Assembly (NCBI RefSeq): GCF_013170825.1
Contig: NZ_CP033365.1
Coordinates: 1,178,001-1,242,000 of the forward strand
DNA from: Mesorhizobium sp. NZP2298
Lineage (GTDB): Bacteria; Pseudomonadota; Alphaproteobacteria; Rhizobiales; Rhizobiaceae
DNA length: 64,000 bases
Direction of reading: 5' to 3'
The translations under genes were made by a program, and so were the position numbers. Of this stretch, positions 18,621 through 26,744 are shown in pieces; the stretch's first letter is position 1, and each line of letters starts with the position of its first letter. Under the pieces are notes generated by a model, which was not told the origin of the DNA, did no database searches, and saw nothing but the letters and a program-made list of their open reading frames with translations.

Positions 18621-18785
18621 GCCCTTTCCTCCCTCCGGAGGGGGGAGGTGGCGCTGCGAAGCAGCGACGGAGTGGGGGAACCACCTGGCAACCGTCGCGA
18701 AGGATACTGAAAAAGCATCAAGGCGCGAGAATTTCCTGCACCGCGCCAAGGGTTGCCCCCAACTCCGTTGAGCTGCGCTTGTCCC
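18621..18785. repeat. Degenerate inverted-repeat intergenic element
   Basis: Begins with CCTCCCTCCGGAGGGGGGAGG (inner palindrome) followed by GCGCTGCGAAGCAGCG. A degenerate inverted copy of the CGGAGTGGGGGAACC block lies near 18750-18785. It sits between two convergent genes and is of the same general kind as the other GC-rich intergenic repeats here. Confidence 0.5.
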
Positions 18786-18794
18786 TGAGAAGCC

Positions 18795-19562
18795 TCACAT
18801 CGCGGTAAAACCGTTGTCGACGAACAGATGCGCGCCGTTGACGAAGCTGGCCTCGTCACTGGCGAGATACAGCGCTGCCTTCGCCACTTCCTCAGGCTCG
18901 CCGATGCGGCCCTGCTGCGCGGCGAGTGCCGCATCGGAAACGTCGACGCCAAGCTTGCCGAGGTCGGCGACCTCGCGCAGGCCGTGCGGCGTCCTGATGA
19001 AGCCAGGGCAGACGGCGTTGCAGCGGATGTTGCGGTCACGGAACTCGACGGCAATGGCGCGGGCGAACATGTGGCAGGCGCCCTTGGTGGTGTCGTAGAG
19101 CACCTCCATCGGCGTCGCCGCCACCGCCGAGATCGACGAGGTGCAGACGATCGAGCCGCCGCCCGCAGCGATCATGCCGGGCAGCACGGCGCGGGTCATC
19201 AGGAACATGGAGCGGACATTGACGGCATGCAGCCAGTCCCATTCCTGCACGGTCGTCTCCAGGAACGGCTTTATCACGATGGTGCCGGCATGGTTGAACA
19301 GCACCGTGACCGGCCCGAGTTTCTCCGTCGCGCCCTTCACCGCCGCTTCGACCTGGGCTTCGTCGGATACGTCGGCGACAAAATGCTCGGCTATGTGTCC
19401 GCGAGCACGAATCGTCGCCGCCGTTGCCGCGGCCGCCTCGCCATTGCGGTCGATGATCGCCACCTTGGCGCCTTCCGCCGCGAACAGCTCCGAGGCTGCC
19501 CCACCCATTCCCGTCGCCCCGCCCGAGATGATGGCGACCTTGCCGGCCAGTCTTGTGCCCAT
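18795..19562 (-). CDS. SDR-family NAD(P)-dependent oxidoreductase
   Basis: Classical short-chain dehydrogenase (255 residues, Rossmann fold). It has the cofactor motif SGGATGMGG (about 14-22), NHAG at the NNAG position, the catalytic serine in TSSISAVAAT and Y-x3-K in YDTTKGA, followed by CPGFIRTPHG. D38 after the second beta strand (VAIIDRN) suggests NAD rather than NADP. The substrate is unknown; it is convergent with the BMP importer, so co-function is only a possibility. Confidence 0.9.
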   Translation of the reverse strand: MGTRLAGKVAIISGGATGMGGAASELFAAEGAKVAIIDRNGEAAAATAATIRARGHIAEHFVADVSDEAQVEAAVKGATEKLGPVTVLFNHAGTIVIKPFLETTVQEWDWLHAVNVRSMFLMTRAVLPGMIAAGGGSIVCTSSISAVAATPMEVLYDTTKGACHMFARAIAVEFRDRNIRCNAVCPGFIRTPHGLREVADLGKLGVDVSDAALAAQQGRIGEPEEVAKAALYLASDEASFVNGAHLFVDNGFTAM

Positions 19563-19854
19563 TGTCTACTCCCCTGTTCGACCCATTTTGCGCTTGCCTG
19601 TTGAGTGATGCTACCGCGCCCGCATCGGTCGGCCAATGGACGAATTGGGTGCAGCGGAAACAAGGACATAGTTCCATTCGAGCGTGCCTGGGAGCAATTG
19701 CAATGGCCGCCAATCGATCGCATGACAGGTTGATCCCAGAAATTCATAACCAACCTACGGCCTGAAATGAGAAAATTATTCTGCCTAAGGCATAAAAATA
19801 GCAATCGACAAAGTCTACAAGTTTTATAGATTAACGGGCGAGACGGAGGTCGAT

Positions 19855-20010
19855 ATGTCCTATATCCAGAACGCTCAGACTGACGGCAGCGGCCAGAGGC
19901 TGGCCAATGCCCAGACCTTTCGCCCGGCCTATGCCGGAGCTTTCGCCTATCTCGTCTTTGCCCTTGCGTTCGTGTTCACCGGGGCCGTCGTTCTGGGCCT
20001 CATTCCCTAA
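19855..20010 (+). CDS. 51-residue single-pass membrane protein, hypothetical
   Basis: Small open frame with ATG start and a strong ribosome site (GGAGG, 7 nt upstream). The protein has a polar N-terminus (MSYIQNAQTDGSGQRL) and one hydrophobic helix (about 28-48, AFAYLVFALAFVFTGAVV) ending LGLIP. The 292 bp upstream contain no other gene; the last 80 bp are markedly AT-rich, consistent with a promoter. No function recognised. The ribosome site, AT-rich leader and hydrophobic end make a real gene more likely than chance. Confidence 0.6.
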   Translation: MSYIQNAQTDGSGQRLANAQTFRPAYAGAFAYLVFALAFVFTGAVVLGLIP

Positions 20011-20148
20011 GGCGTCGGACCGACAGGGGTTAGTTTCCCCACTGTCTTCAGGCAATCGGAGTTGAATGAACCGGATCCCGGTGCGTTTGCGCGCGGCCGT
20101 GGTTCGCATTTCACAGCATCCATGATTCCAGCGATGGAGGAGATGACA

Positions 20149-21093
20149 ATGCCGATCGAATTCACCCATGTCCCCGGCAAGCCCGCTGACGCCGCCGTTC
20201 CCTTCTTCTACGATTTCGCCGAGACCGCGACCAAGCTCGGGCTGATCGAGGATAGCGGTTTCCAGAAGATCGTCGTCGATGATCCGGCCGGACTGCTGAC
20301 CAATATGGATCTTGGTGCCCAGGTGCTCAATCGCACCGCGTCGCTGGAAGTGGTGCTGACCCATTGGGCCGGCGTGATCGAACCGACGGTGGCGGCCCGC
20401 CAACTGGCATCGATCGACAGGGAGAGCGGCGGACGGCTGGCGCTTCGGATGATCAGCGAGCCGTTGAACGACGATGACGCCGAGACGCGGCCGGTCGGAC
20501 ATGGCGTGATCTGGCAGCGCATCGACGAATATCTGGTGCTCTTGAAGCGGCTGTGGTCGAACGACCGGCCCTTCGACCATGAAGGCGCCTTCTACAGCAT
20601 CAAGGGCGGCTATATCGAGCGCAAGGGGCCGCATGGCGCCGACCTTGTCATCCGCATGGGCGGGCAATCGGGAACGGCACTGAAGGTGGCCGGGCGACAT
20701 GCCGATGTCTTCGAACTGGCGCCGGGCTCGATTGATGAGGTCCGGCAGTTGATGGAGCGGGTGCGCGGTGCCGCCGCCGAACACGGCCGGGCCGGCAAGC
20801 TGCGCTTCGCGCTTCCGGTCAGGATCCACCAAGGCGCTTTCACCGCCGGCTACAAGGCGGTCGACCTGTCCGGCCCGCCTGCTCAAGCCGCCCTGTCGCT
20901 GCTTGCCTATGCCGGGCTCGGGATCGACGAATTCATGATCGTTGGCGTCGACACGCCGCGTGAGATCGCGACGGTTGGCAGGGAGACCATCGCCTTGCTG
21001 CGCAATTCCCTGGCGCGCCGCGAAGAACATGATGCTTTCCAGCCGGGGGCCTATGCGCCACGCGCAGGGCTGGAGACGCGGGCTGCCGGCTGA
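20149..21093 (+). CDS. Luciferase-like (LLM class) flavin-dependent oxidoreductase
   Basis: TIM-barrel flavin monooxygenase-like protein of about 314 residues. I chose the ATG giving MPIEFTHVPGK because GGAGGAG lies 9-10 nt upstream; the frame is open 29 codons further. Family features are LEVVLTHWAGVIEPTVAARQLASID, GGRLALRMISEP, IDEYLVLLKRLWSNDRPFD and the downstream phosphate-binding region VIRMGGQSG. It would act with a reduced flavin (FMNH2 type) on an unknown substrate such as an alkanesulfonate or amine-like compound. Convergent with a cysteine hydrolase 6 nt away. Confidence 0.82.
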   Translation: MPIEFTHVPGKPADAAVPFFYDFAETATKLGLIEDSGFQKIVVDDPAGLLTNMDLGAQVLNRTASLEVVLTHWAGVIEPTVAARQLASIDRESGGRLALRMISEPLNDDDAETRPVGHGVIWQRIDEYLVLLKRLWSNDRPFDHEGAFYSIKGGYIERKGPHGADLVIRMGGQSGTALKVAGRHADVFELAPGSIDEVRQLMERVRGAAAEHGRAGKLRFALPVRIHQGAFTAGYKAVDLSGPPAQAALSLLAYAGLGIDEFMIVGVDTPREIATVGRETIALLRNSLARREEHDAFQPGAYAPRAGLETRAAG

Positions 21094-21099
21094 AGCCGA

Positions 21100-21780
21100 T
21101 CATGTTGCGGCCCGCCTGTCGCCAAGCCGCGACAGGCCCTCGATGACGGCGGCTGAATCGGCCAACACCCCGAAGACGCCGTCCTCGACCGTCACCATGT
21201 GAAGCGCTGCCTCATGGGCTTGCCTGTCGCCGCTGGCGCAGGCGTCCGGGATCGTCAGGCACTGAAAATTGCGGTCGCAGGCTTCGCGCAGCGTGGTGTG
21301 GACGCAGACATCGGTCGTGCATCCGGAAAACATCAGATGCGTGATGCCCTGCGCGCGCAGCACAAGTTCGAAATCCGTATAGGTGAAGGCGCTGTTGCAG
21401 GTCTTGTCGACGATGATGTCATCAGGCGCGACATCGATCTCCGGAACGATCTGGAATCCCGCGCCCGAGCGCAGCAGGATGTCGGTTCCGTCGAGACCGG
21501 AGCGCTTGCGGCGCCATTTCTCGTAGGGCGTCATGTCGGCCATATCAGCCCGATAACCCTGCCTGGTGTGGATGACCCTGACGCCGGCTTTGCGCGCGGC
21601 CGATATCAGCCGATTCACGGCCGGCAGGATCGCCCGCAGCGGCGAGGGGTCATATCCCTGCTTGGCGAAATAGCCCGTCGTCGACAGGAAATCCCGCTGC
21701 AGGTCGATGACGACAAGCGCTGTGTTTTCGGCCACCAGCCTGCCGTCATAAGGGAAGTCGAAGGGCGTTGCCTTGATCAT
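21100..21780 (-). CDS. Isochorismatase-superfamily cysteine hydrolase
   Basis: A 226-residue hydrolase with the full catalytic set: D26 in VVIDLQRDF, K126 in VDKTCNSAF and C159 in GCTTDVCVHTT. The cis-peptide region FSGCTT is also present. Such enzymes hydrolyse amide or imide bonds (biuret, ureidoacrylate, N-carbamoylsarcosine). The motif order and length look closest to biuret/ureidoacrylate hydrolases, but the substrate cannot be fixed. It is transcribed from the 250-bp spacer shared with the TonB locus. Confidence 0.87.
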   Translation of the reverse strand: MIKATPFDFPYDGRLVAENTALVVIDLQRDFLSTTGYFAKQGYDPSPLRAILPAVNRLISAARKAGVRVIHTRQGYRADMADMTPYEKWRRKRSGLDGTDILLRSGAGFQIVPEIDVAPDDIIVDKTCNSAFTYTDFELVLRAQGITHLMFSGCTTDVCVHTTLREACDRNFQCLTIPDACASGDRQAHEAALHMVTVEDGVFGVLADSAAVIEGLSRLGDRRAAT

Positions 21781-21942
21781 CCGAAGGTGCCTCCTTACCG
21801 ATCGTGAGAGCCATCCTGACTGGCGAAGTTCAAGTCGTCCACTCAGCTCGCCGCTCTGACGCGAAGTGGCAGGATGTTGGGGCGGTCATGCTGCCGCTGG
21901 GTATGTATCGCTGCCACGACCTGTTGCAGTCATCTTAAATGT

Positions 21943-21957
21943 TGACTAGTAAGGTCA
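21943..21957. promoter_or_regulatory. Possible iron-responsive operator (TGA-N9-TCA)
   Basis: TGA-N9-TCA, the core described for RirA-type iron-responsive operators in rhizobia, lies 75 bp before the ABC ATPase remnant that leads into exbB-exbD-tonB. The context fits iron regulation, but six fixed bases occur by chance often enough that this is weak evidence. Confidence 0.3.
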
Positions 21958-22031
21958 TGTTTCATAGTCAACCGGACGTTGGACTGCCGAGGCCAGAAAT
22001 TGGAAATGCGGGTGGCCGCACTGGAGACACC

Positions 22032-22313
22032 ATGACCGTGGCTGGAGCTGAGACCGCCTTTCATATCGACGCGGTGCGGTTTGCCGTCGGCGAGCGGACG
22101 CTGCTCGGCCCTGTCTCGCTCGAACTGCAACGCTCGCGCGTCCACGGGCTGATCGGTCACAACGGTTCGGGCAAGTCGACGCTGATCAAGCTGCTGGCGC
22201 GCTGCACGCCAGGCGAAATCACGCGGGGCGATGTGCTGAGAGGCATTTTCCGCGTGGAGATGGGCGTGTTCGCGCACCCGGTCACCGGACAACCCGCCGG
22301 CTATGTGCAGTGA
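22032..22313 (+). pseudogene. Internally deleted iron/heme/siderophore ABC ATPase
   Basis: The frame begins like a siderophore- or heme-importer ATPase (FHIDAVRFAVGERTLLGPVS, then Walker A GHNGSGKST). After LIKLLAR it jumps to a C-terminal end (RGDVLRGIFRVEMGVFAHP to GYVQ) typical of the last 40 residues of FhuC/FecE-type proteins. Q-loop, signature, Walker B and H-loop are all missing, so 94 residues remain of a normal 250-270. The deletion is in frame. ATG has GGAG 7 nt upstream. It cannot hydrolyse ATP. No permease or binding protein of that importer remains next to it. Confidence 0.8.
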
Positions 22314-22322
22314 CGAGATTTG

Positions 22323-23273
22323 ATGCGGTGGCGCAATAGGAAGCGGCTGGTCGCTGCGAGAACAAGGAAGAAGCTTTTGTCTAGAACGCGTTTGTTGGCG
22401 GCGTTGGTCGCATCGGTGATCCTGGCAGGCGGCGGCGCCGTGGCCCAGGAGCAACCGGCCGGTACTGCTCCCGCGGCTGCCTCTCCCGCCGCACCCGCGC
22501 AGCAAGTTGGCCAGCCGGCTACGTCGGCGCCTGCCGGGGCCGCGCCAACGGGGGCCATGGAGCTGAACCTGCCGCACGATTTGTCGCCATGGGGCATGTT
22601 CATGGCCGCCGACATCATCGTGAAGGCGGTGATGATCGGGCTGGCCTTCGCCTCGCTCGTCACCTGGACGATATGGCTGGCCAAATCGCTGGAGATTTTC
22701 GGTGGCAAGCTGCGCATCCGCCGGGCAGTTCGAGCGATCGGCGATGCCGCGACGCTGAAGCAAGCCAGCCGCGCGCTCGACCGCAGCGGCGGCCCCGGCG
22801 CGCTTCTGGTCAAGGCGGCGGAAGAAGAGACCGCGCTTTCGGCCGGGGCGCTCGACCATGTCGGCGGCGACGGATTGAAGGAACGCGTCACCTCGCGCCT
22901 GTCGCGCATCGAGGCGGCGGCGTCGCGGCGCATGTCGCGCGGCACCGGTGTGCTGGCGACGATCGGCTCCACCGCGCCGTTCGTCGGCCTGTTCGGCACC
23001 GTCTGGGGCATCATGAATGCCTTCATCGGCATCTCGCAGGCGCAGACCACCAATCTCGCCGTGGTCGCGCCGGGCATCGCCGAAGCGCTGCTGGCCACCG
23101 CGATGGGTCTCGTCGCGGCGATTCCGGCGGTGGTGATATACAACGTCTTCGCCCGCTCGATAGCCGGCTACCGGCAGATCCTCGCCGACGCCTCGGCGGG
23201 CGTCGAACGGCTGGTCAGCCGCGACCTGGATTTCCGTGCTGTCTCGCCGGCGACAGCCCTGGCGGCGGCGTAG
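22323..23273 (+). CDS. exbB: TonB-system proton channel subunit ExbB
   Basis: Inner-membrane ExbB (about 316 residues) that with ExbD powers TonB-dependent outer-membrane uptake using the proton gradient. It has an N-terminal signal-like helix, an Ala/Pro-rich periplasmic stretch (about 43-75), a first transmembrane helix, a cytoplasmic helical region, and the conserved block [20 protein letters not shown] followed by [23 protein letters not shown] directly precedes the ATG and could also be used. It starts 9 nt after the ATPase remnant and 12 nt before exbD. Confidence 0.93.
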   Translation: MRWRNRKRLVAARTRKKLLSRTRLLAALVASVILAGGGAVAQEQPAGTAPAAASPAAPAQQVGQPATSAPAGAAPTGAMELNLPHDLSPWGMFMAADIIVKAVMIGLAFASLVTWTIWLAKSLEIFGGKLRIRRAVRAIGDAATLKQASRALDRSGGPGALLVKAAEEETALSAGALDHVGGDGLKERVTSRLSRIEAAASRRMSRGTGVLATIGSTAPFVGLFGTVWGIMNAFIGISQAQTTNLAVVAPGIAEALLATAMGLVAAIPAVVIYNVFARSIAGYRQILADASAGVERLVSRDLDFRAVSPATALAAA

Positions 23274-23285
23274 CGGGGCGACGCC

Positions 23286-23750
23286 ATGGGAAGCAGAATC
23301 CGACAGACCATGGACGTTGATCTCGAGGAGAACCACGAGATCAACGTCACGCCCTTCATCGATGTCATCCTGGTGCTGCTGATCATCTTCATGGTCGCCG
23401 CGCCGCTGGCGACGGTGGACGTCAATGTCGACCTGCCGGGGTCGACGGCGACGCCCGCGCCCCGGCCCGAAACGCCGCTGTTCCTGACCTTGAAGGACGA
23501 TCTCACGCTGGCGATCGGCAATGACACCGTGCCGCGCCCGGCCTTCGCGGCCACGCTGGACAGCAGGACCAAGGGCGACAAGCAGACGCGCATCTTCCTG
23601 CGCGCCGACAAGGCGGTCGCCTATGGCGACCTGATGGAGGCCATGAACCTGCTGCGCGGCGCCGGCTATCTGAAGATCGCGCTGGTCGGCCTGGAGACGG
23701 CGACCGCTGCTGCACCGGTAACGGTTCCAGCGGGAACGTCCGTGCCATGA
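23286..23750 (+). CDS. exbD: TonB-system energy-coupling protein ExbD
   Basis: ExbD/TolR family, 154 residues. One transmembrane helix near the N-terminus carries the essential aspartate: INVTPFIDVILVLLIIFMV. A periplasmic domain follows, with FLRADKAVAYGDLMEAMNLLR. It overlaps tonB by 4 bp (ATGA), so it is translated together with it. Confidence 0.93.
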   Translation: MGSRIRQTMDVDLEENHEINVTPFIDVILVLLIIFMVAAPLATVDVNVDLPGSTATPAPRPETPLFLTLKDDLTLAIGNDTVPRPAFAATLDSRTKGDKQTRIFLRADKAVAYGDLMEAMNLLRGAGYLKIALVGLETATAAAPVTVPAGTSVP

Positions 23751-24682
23751 CGCAAACGGCCGATTCCCCCACGGTTGAGCTTTCGCGCTTCGGATGGCGC
23801 GATCTTGGCCTGTGGGCGGGAGCGGGGGCGCTGGTGCTTGGCGCCCATGTCGCGGTCGCCTATGCGGTGCAAAGCTTCAACCCCATCGAGACGGATGGCG
23901 GGCCTCCGCCGGCCCCGGTGATCGAGATGGCGCCGATGGTGGTCACGCCGGCAGTGCCGGAACAGGCCGCAATGCTGGACGCCGTGGTGCCCGATCAGAG
24001 CGAGCCGACGCCGACCACTGAACCGACGCCCAACGAGCAGATTGACAAGACGGACCCGGTTGTCGAGCAGCCGGACACCACGCCACCCGACGAAACCGAA
24101 CCCACCCAGGCCGAGACGGCTGAACAGGTCGACCAGCAACAGCCGGACGAGATCATTCCGGATGTTGCCGAGGCCATCGCCCCGGACGTGGTTGTTCCGC
24201 TGCCGCAGGCAAAACCGGTCGAGGCGCCCAAGGACAAGAAGCCGGTCCAGGCCAAGACGAAGAAGCCCGTCGACAAGCGGAAGTTGAAGCCAAAGAAGGA
24301 GAAGGCCGCGCCACCAAAGACAACAGCCGTAACTAGCGCTGATGCCAAGGCGGCGGCCAAAACGGCAGCGCCGAAGTCGGCTGGAGCGGTTTCGCGATCA
24401 GGCGATTCCAAGAGATGGAATTCGCAGTTGACGGCGTGGATCAATAGGCACAAGCGCTATCCGAGCGCGGCGAGGGCCCGTCGCGCAACGGGTACGGTGA
24501 GCGTAGCCTTCGCGGTAGATCCTTCTGGGCAAGTAACCTCGGTTCGCATTGCCGGCTCCTCCGGGGACCCCGATCTCGATAGAGCTACGCTCGATATGTT
24601 GCGGGGCGCCAAAGTGCCCCCGCCGCCGGAAGGGGTCAGTTCTCTGGTCAGAGTCCCTCTGCAGTATAATTTGCGCGATTAA
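23747..24682 (+). CDS. tonB: TonB energy-transducing protein
   Basis: TonB of 311 residues: an N-terminal membrane anchor (about 22-42), then a long Pro/Glu/Thr then Lys/Pro-rich spacer (about 50-205) that spans the periplasm, and a C-terminal TonB domain (about 225-311) with WINRHKRYPSAARARRATG, VSVAFAVDPSGQV and LDRATLDMLRGAKVPPPP. The C-terminal YxP motif is replaced by KVPPPPEGV. It drives outer-membrane siderophore or heme receptors, none of which is encoded in the window. A terminator-like hairpin follows. Confidence 0.93.
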   Translation: MTQTADSPTVELSRFGWRDLGLWAGAGALVLGAHVAVAYAVQSFNPIETDGGPPPAPVIEMAPMVVTPAVPEQAAMLDAVVPDQSEPTPTTEPTPNEQIDKTDPVVEQPDTTPPDETEPTQAETAEQVDQQQPDEIIPDVAEAIAPDVVVPLPQAKPVEAPKDKKPVQAKTKKPVDKRKLKPKKEKAAPPKTTAVTSADAKAAAKTAAPKSAGAVSRSGDSKRWNSQLTAWINRHKRYPSAARARRATGTVSVAFAVDPSGQVTSVRIAGSSGDPDLDRATLDMLRGAKVPPPPEGVSSLVRVPLQYNLRD

Positions 24683-24685
24683 GCG

Positions 24686-24720
24686 CGGGCCATGGCACAG
24701 TCACAACTGGCCATGGCCCG
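24686..24720. terminator. Hairpin between convergent tonB and small-protein gene
   Basis: Perfect 11-bp arms CGGGCCATGGC / GCCATGGCCCG with a 13-nt loop, 3 bp after the tonB stop. It also lies 24 bp beyond the stop of the convergent leftward gene, so it may end both transcripts. There is no clear T-tract. Confidence 0.6.
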
Positions 24721-24744
24721 ACGATGCGGGGTCGGCCGTTTTGG

Positions 24745-25068
24745 CTACTGGCAGCTCATCGACTGGCAGAGCGCTTCGACCTGCTCCAGGTAGAAGCGGC
24801 ATTTCGTGCGCAGGAGCCGGAGGTTCGGATCGTCGGCGCCGTTGATCTCGATGGTTTGCATCATGAAATCGAAATGGATGTGAAAGGCGTCCGCCGCGCC
24901 CCAGAGGCTGTCGGCCTGCCAGGTGTCGGCCATCGCCATCGAGATCAGTTGCCGGGCCTCGGCGCGCGCGGCATCCGGTGATGCCGGTCGACTGGCGATC
25001 AGGACATGGAGCCGGCCGAAGACGCTTTCCCTGGCGTCGGCGCTCCTGATGGGTGCGATCATGTTCAT
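24745..25068 (-). CDS. Hypothetical protein (107 aa), last gene of SagB/peptide cluster
   Basis: Unrecognised soluble, mostly helical protein. Features: ARAEARQLISMAMADTWQADSLWG, then FHIHFDFMMQTIEI, and a C-terminal helix LRTKCRFYLEQVEALCQS ending in two cysteines (SMSCQ contains the last). The overlapping 134-residue frame on the same strand is Arg-rich noise. It runs in the same direction as the dehydrogenase and two small genes, 33 nt after the 77-residue gene. An accessory role in the peptide system is inferred from co-orientation only. Confidence 0.65.
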   Translation of the reverse strand: MNMIAPIRSADARESVFGRLHVLIASRPASPDAARAEARQLISMAMADTWQADSLWGAADAFHIHFDFMMQTIEINGADDPNLRLLRTKCRFYLEQVEALCQSMSCQ

Positions 25069-25101
25069 TGGCGGGCGCCCCTCGATTCTCTAGGCATGAT
25101 G

Positions 25102-25335
25102 TCAATTCTGCGGGCTGCGGGCGATCAAGGCGGGGATCGCGGCGGTATCGGACGGCCGACCCCTGATGATCTTGGCAAGCTCCGCGTCGGCCTGCTCGAA
25201 CCAGTAGACCATGTCGGGACGCTCAAGGCCGCCAGCTGCCTTCTTCAGGAGCGGCAGCAGGGTTTGCAGCGCACACAGTGTCTCCCACCGGTTCGGCTGA
25301 GAGCCCACCGGCGAGCACAGGGTTGACGGTTGCAT
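25102..25335 (-). CDS. Hypothetical protein (77 aa) in SagB/peptide cluster
   Basis: Unrecognised small protein; the central part is helical and amphipathic (ETLCALQTLLPLLKKAAGGL, then MVYWFEQADAELAKIIRG), ending ALIARSPQN. It starts 3 nt after the stop of the 82-residue gene, with AGGGG right before its ATG, so translation is probably coupled. No cofactor motif, signal peptide or membrane segment is visible. Function unknown. Confidence 0.6.
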   Translation of the reverse strand: MQPSTLCSPVGSQPNRWETLCALQTLLPLLKKAAGGLERPDMVYWFEQADAELAKIIRGRPSDTAAIPALIARSPQN

Positions 25336-25338
25336 CCC

Positions 25339-25587
25339 CTACGCTCTCCGTGGCTGAGCGTGTTCCTTTACATTCGGCCTGGAATGCATCGGGTTGCCGC
25401 TGAGCTGCGCATGCCTTGCCGGCCGCGCGCCGCGCAGGACGTCGAAGGCTTCGGCATAGGCCATGCCCAGCAGATAGGAGATCATGGGAAAACGGCTTGC
25501 TTCGGCCATCTGCACCAGCTCGTTGGTCATCGACGCGATATATTGAAGGCTATCGATCTCTGACTGCCGTAGGGAATGATTTGCCAC
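25339..25587 (-). CDS. Hypothetical protein (82 aa) in SagB/peptide cluster
   Basis: Small protein with a GTG start and a good ribosome site (CAGGAG, 6 nt upstream). The N-terminal two thirds are helical (SEIDSLQYIASMTNELVQMA, then FPMISYLLGMAYAEAFDVL); the C-terminus is basic and probably disordered. It follows the dehydrogenase stop by 63 nt. No family recognised. The clear Shine-Dalgarno site and the spacing to its neighbours argue that it is real. Confidence 0.65.
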   Translation of the reverse strand: MANHSLRQSEIDSLQYIASMTNELVQMAEASRFPMISYLLGMAYAEAFDVLRGARPARHAQLSGNPMHSRPNVKEHAQPRRA

Positions 25588-25650
25588 GTGTTGCTCCTGT
25601 TATCGGATAAGAACTCGGGGAACGCATACTGGTTAAATATAATAAGTCGG

Positions 25651-26715
25651 CTAATTAATAGACTGGCCCGCCGGATACGGGCTTGGTTCCGGGATCGAGA
25701 GGGTCAACGCATAAACAGGTGCGTCCGTGAGGCGGTCGAGGCCAAGGAGACGCTTGATCGCCGAATGGCTCAGCGCTGCCGTAGGGCAGGCCGACAAGCC
25801 ATGTCTGGTTGCCGCCAACATCATGTTCTGGCCGATATGGCCGGCCTCGATCAGCACGACACGATAGGCGTTGGGATCCTCATATTTCCACATGGTGCGG
25901 TCGAGCCTGGCGCAGAGCAGGATCAGGCATGGCATGGTATCAGCCCATTCCTGCCTGCCGACCAGTTCGGAGATCTTCGGCAGATGGTTGGCAGGGATCC
26001 TGCCGAGGTCGTGATCGGCGGCGGAATAATGATAGACGCCGGGTTCCAGACCCTCGACACCACGTGCGACCACATAGGCCTCATAAGGATTCCGCGCGCC
26101 GCCAGAAGGGGTCATGCCCAGCGGCAGGGCGCCAACGCAGTTGCTGGTCTCGCCGGTAATGCCCATGCCCGCGAACAGGCAATCGGAGAGCTGCTGCGCG
26201 GTGATGGTGGGCGCGGCAGCGGTGCGGTTGGTGCGGCGCCGCGCCATCAGGCTCAGCAGTTCATTGTCTTCGAGTGCGTTCGGCAGCCGGATGGCGCCGA
26301 CGGCGTTCTTGAGCATGAGGTCGGGCTGCGCGACATGACCGGCGCGTTCGATCTGGCGGGCCTCGGCCTGTTCGATGGTCATGAATTCTGAGTCCTGGAC
26401 GCAGAAATGCATCAGCGCGGTCGGAATGCCCCAGCTCCACTGTCCGGAGAACTGTGTTTCCTGTTCGGCCAGTGGCGAGCCGGCGGTGACCAGGGCGGAA
26501 AAATCAAGCAATTGCGGCACGACGGCATTGAGGTCGGATTTCGACCATCCGTGGGCGCGTGCAATCTCCGTCGTGGAGGCCCATTCGTCCCAGGACGCAA
26601 GAAGACCGATCACCTCGGGGCTGCATTCGAAGACGCTTCTGGTCAGGAAATTGCAGGCCGTGACCTTGTTGGTCCCGGGATAGAAAACAAGCGTTTTTGA
26701 AGAGCGCATTTTCAT
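25651..26715 (-). CDS. SagB-type flavin dehydrogenase with N-terminal winged-helix-like region
   Basis: A 354-residue protein of the nitroreductase superfamily, SagB/McbC-like branch, whose known members oxidise azolines in ribosomal peptides using FMN. Catalytic domain markers are RRRTNR (159-164), TPSGGARNPYEAY (202-214), GVYHYSAADHDL and the late block EAGHIGQNMMLAATRHGL. Residues about 20-80 (FLTRSVFECSPEVIGLL, TTEIARAHG, VPQLLDFSALVTAG) have the layout of a PqqD/RRE-like peptide-recognition fold; this is inference from pattern. It lies 67 nt behind the 31-codon peptide gene, across a strong hairpin. No YcaO or ThiF/E1-like partner is nearby. The start ATG is weakly supported; an ATG two codons in is an alternative. 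Confidence 0.88.
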   Translation of the reverse strand: MKMRSSKTLVFYPGTNKVTACNFLTRSVFECSPEVIGLLASWDEWASTTEIARAHGWSKSDLNAVVPQLLDFSALVTAGSPLAEQETQFSGQWSWGIPTALMHFCVQDSEFMTIEQAEARQIERAGHVAQPDLMLKNAVGAIRLPNALEDNELLSLMARRRTNRTAAAPTITAQQLSDCLFAGMGITGETSNCVGALPLGMTPSGGARNPYEAYVVARGVEGLEPGVYHYSAADHDLGRIPANHLPKISELVGRQEWADTMPCLILLCARLDRTMWKYEDPNAYRVVLIEAGHIGQNMMLAATRHGLSACPTAALSHSAIKRLLGLDRLTDAPVYALTLSIPEPSPYPAGQSIN

Positions 26716-26744
26716 GATGCTGAATGCCGTTTTGTGAATGTGAC

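Noticed and set aside
24701..25105. 134-codon frame overlapping the 107-residue gene
   Set aside because: Arg/Pro-rich composition without hydrophobic pattern; the 107-residue frame has a normal protein-like composition.
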